A stretch of DNA of 5,923 nt from Deltaproteobacteria bacterium (lineage in GTDB: Bacteria > Desulfobacterota > DSM-4660 > Desulfatiglandales > Desulfatiglandaceae): the NCBI GenBank assembly GCA_019307645.1, contig JAFDJF010000184.1, forward strand, positions 1 to 5,923. Direction: 5' to 3'. The stretch's first letter is position 1; every line of letters starts with the position of its first letter. This document shows positions 5,840-5,923 of the stretch, in pieces. A model generated the notes under the pieces. It saw only the letters and a list, made by a program, of their open reading frames with translations. It was not told the DNA's origin and searched no databases. Both the position numbers and the translations under genes were made by a program.

Positions 5840-5923
5840 TTAGTCTCCCATAGCGTTCTTGATGTAGTCTATGGCGTTCTGAACCGTCACGATCTTTTCG
5901 GCATCTTCATCAGGGATAGAAAT
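5840..5923 (-). CDS. acpP: AcpP: acyl carrier protein, C-terminal 27 residues only
   Basis: AcpP carries growing acyl chains on a 4'-phosphopantetheine arm and delivers them to FabF and the other fatty acid synthesis enzymes. Only the C-terminal end is in the window. It reads ISIPDEDAEKIVTVQNAID followed by YIKNAMGD and TAA. The acidic IPDEDAEK segment ending helix III and the V-x-x-A-I-D-Y-I helix IV are characteristic of ACP. The DSL motif with the phosphopantetheinylated serine, and the start, lie beyond the right edge. About 50 of roughly 77 residues are missing because of the window boundary, not because the gene is broken. The position immediately upstream of fabF is the standard arrangement and supports the call. 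Confidence 0.93.
   Translation of the reverse strand: MSIPDEDAEKIVTVQNAIDYIKNAMGD

Overview
The window is a compact, single-direction housekeeping cluster. Every gene I can support lies on the minus strand, so transcription runs from right to left. In that order the genes are: the 3' end of acpP (acyl carrier protein), fabF (beta-ketoacyl-ACP synthase II), rpiB (ribose-5-phosphate isomerase B), glyA (serine hydroxymethyltransferase), a dCMP deaminase gene, nrdR (repressor of ribonucleotide reductase genes) and ribD (bifunctional riboflavin deaminase/reductase). From memory, the order acpP-fabF-rpiB-glyA-dCMP deaminase-nrdR-ribD is typical of the former Deltaproteobacteria (Desulfobacterota, Geobacter relatives). 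Moderate GC and palindromic repeats in the gaps suggest a Desulfobacterales-like sulfate reducer. That placement is inference, not a search result.

Layout by region. Positions 1-114 hold part of a palindromic intergenic repeat cut by the window edge. Positions 120-166 form a strong hairpin that includes the ribD stop codon. Positions 164-3563 hold ribD, nrdR, dCMP deaminase and glyA. The last three are tightly coupled: glyA TAG abuts a TTG start, and the next junction is an ATGA overlap. A 107-bp gap before ribD contains a hairpin followed by a T-tract. rpiB follows at 3609-4040. The 405-bp gap at 4041-4445 is filled by two different palindromic, MITE-like elements lying 3 bp apart (4055-4249 and 4253-4397); 4398-4445 shows nothing recognisable. 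fabF occupies 4446-5690, then a 149-bp gap with a large hairpin separates it from the acpP fragment at the right edge.

How the genes work together. AcpP and FabF belong to type II fatty acid elongation. RpiB links to pentose-phosphate supply (ribose-5-P for nucleotides, ribulose-5-P for riboflavin). GlyA makes 5,10-methylene-THF for thymidylate synthase, dCMP deaminase makes the dUMP that enzyme uses, and NrdR senses ATP/dATP to control ribonucleotide reductase. These three form a coherent dTMP/dNTP module. RibD starts a riboflavin section that probably continues beyond the left edge.

I see no transposase, phage gene, tRNA, rRNA or CRISPR array, and no undescribed enzymatic system. The unusual content is in the gaps: three different palindromic repeat families, and hairpins at operon junctions that may set the expression of each block.
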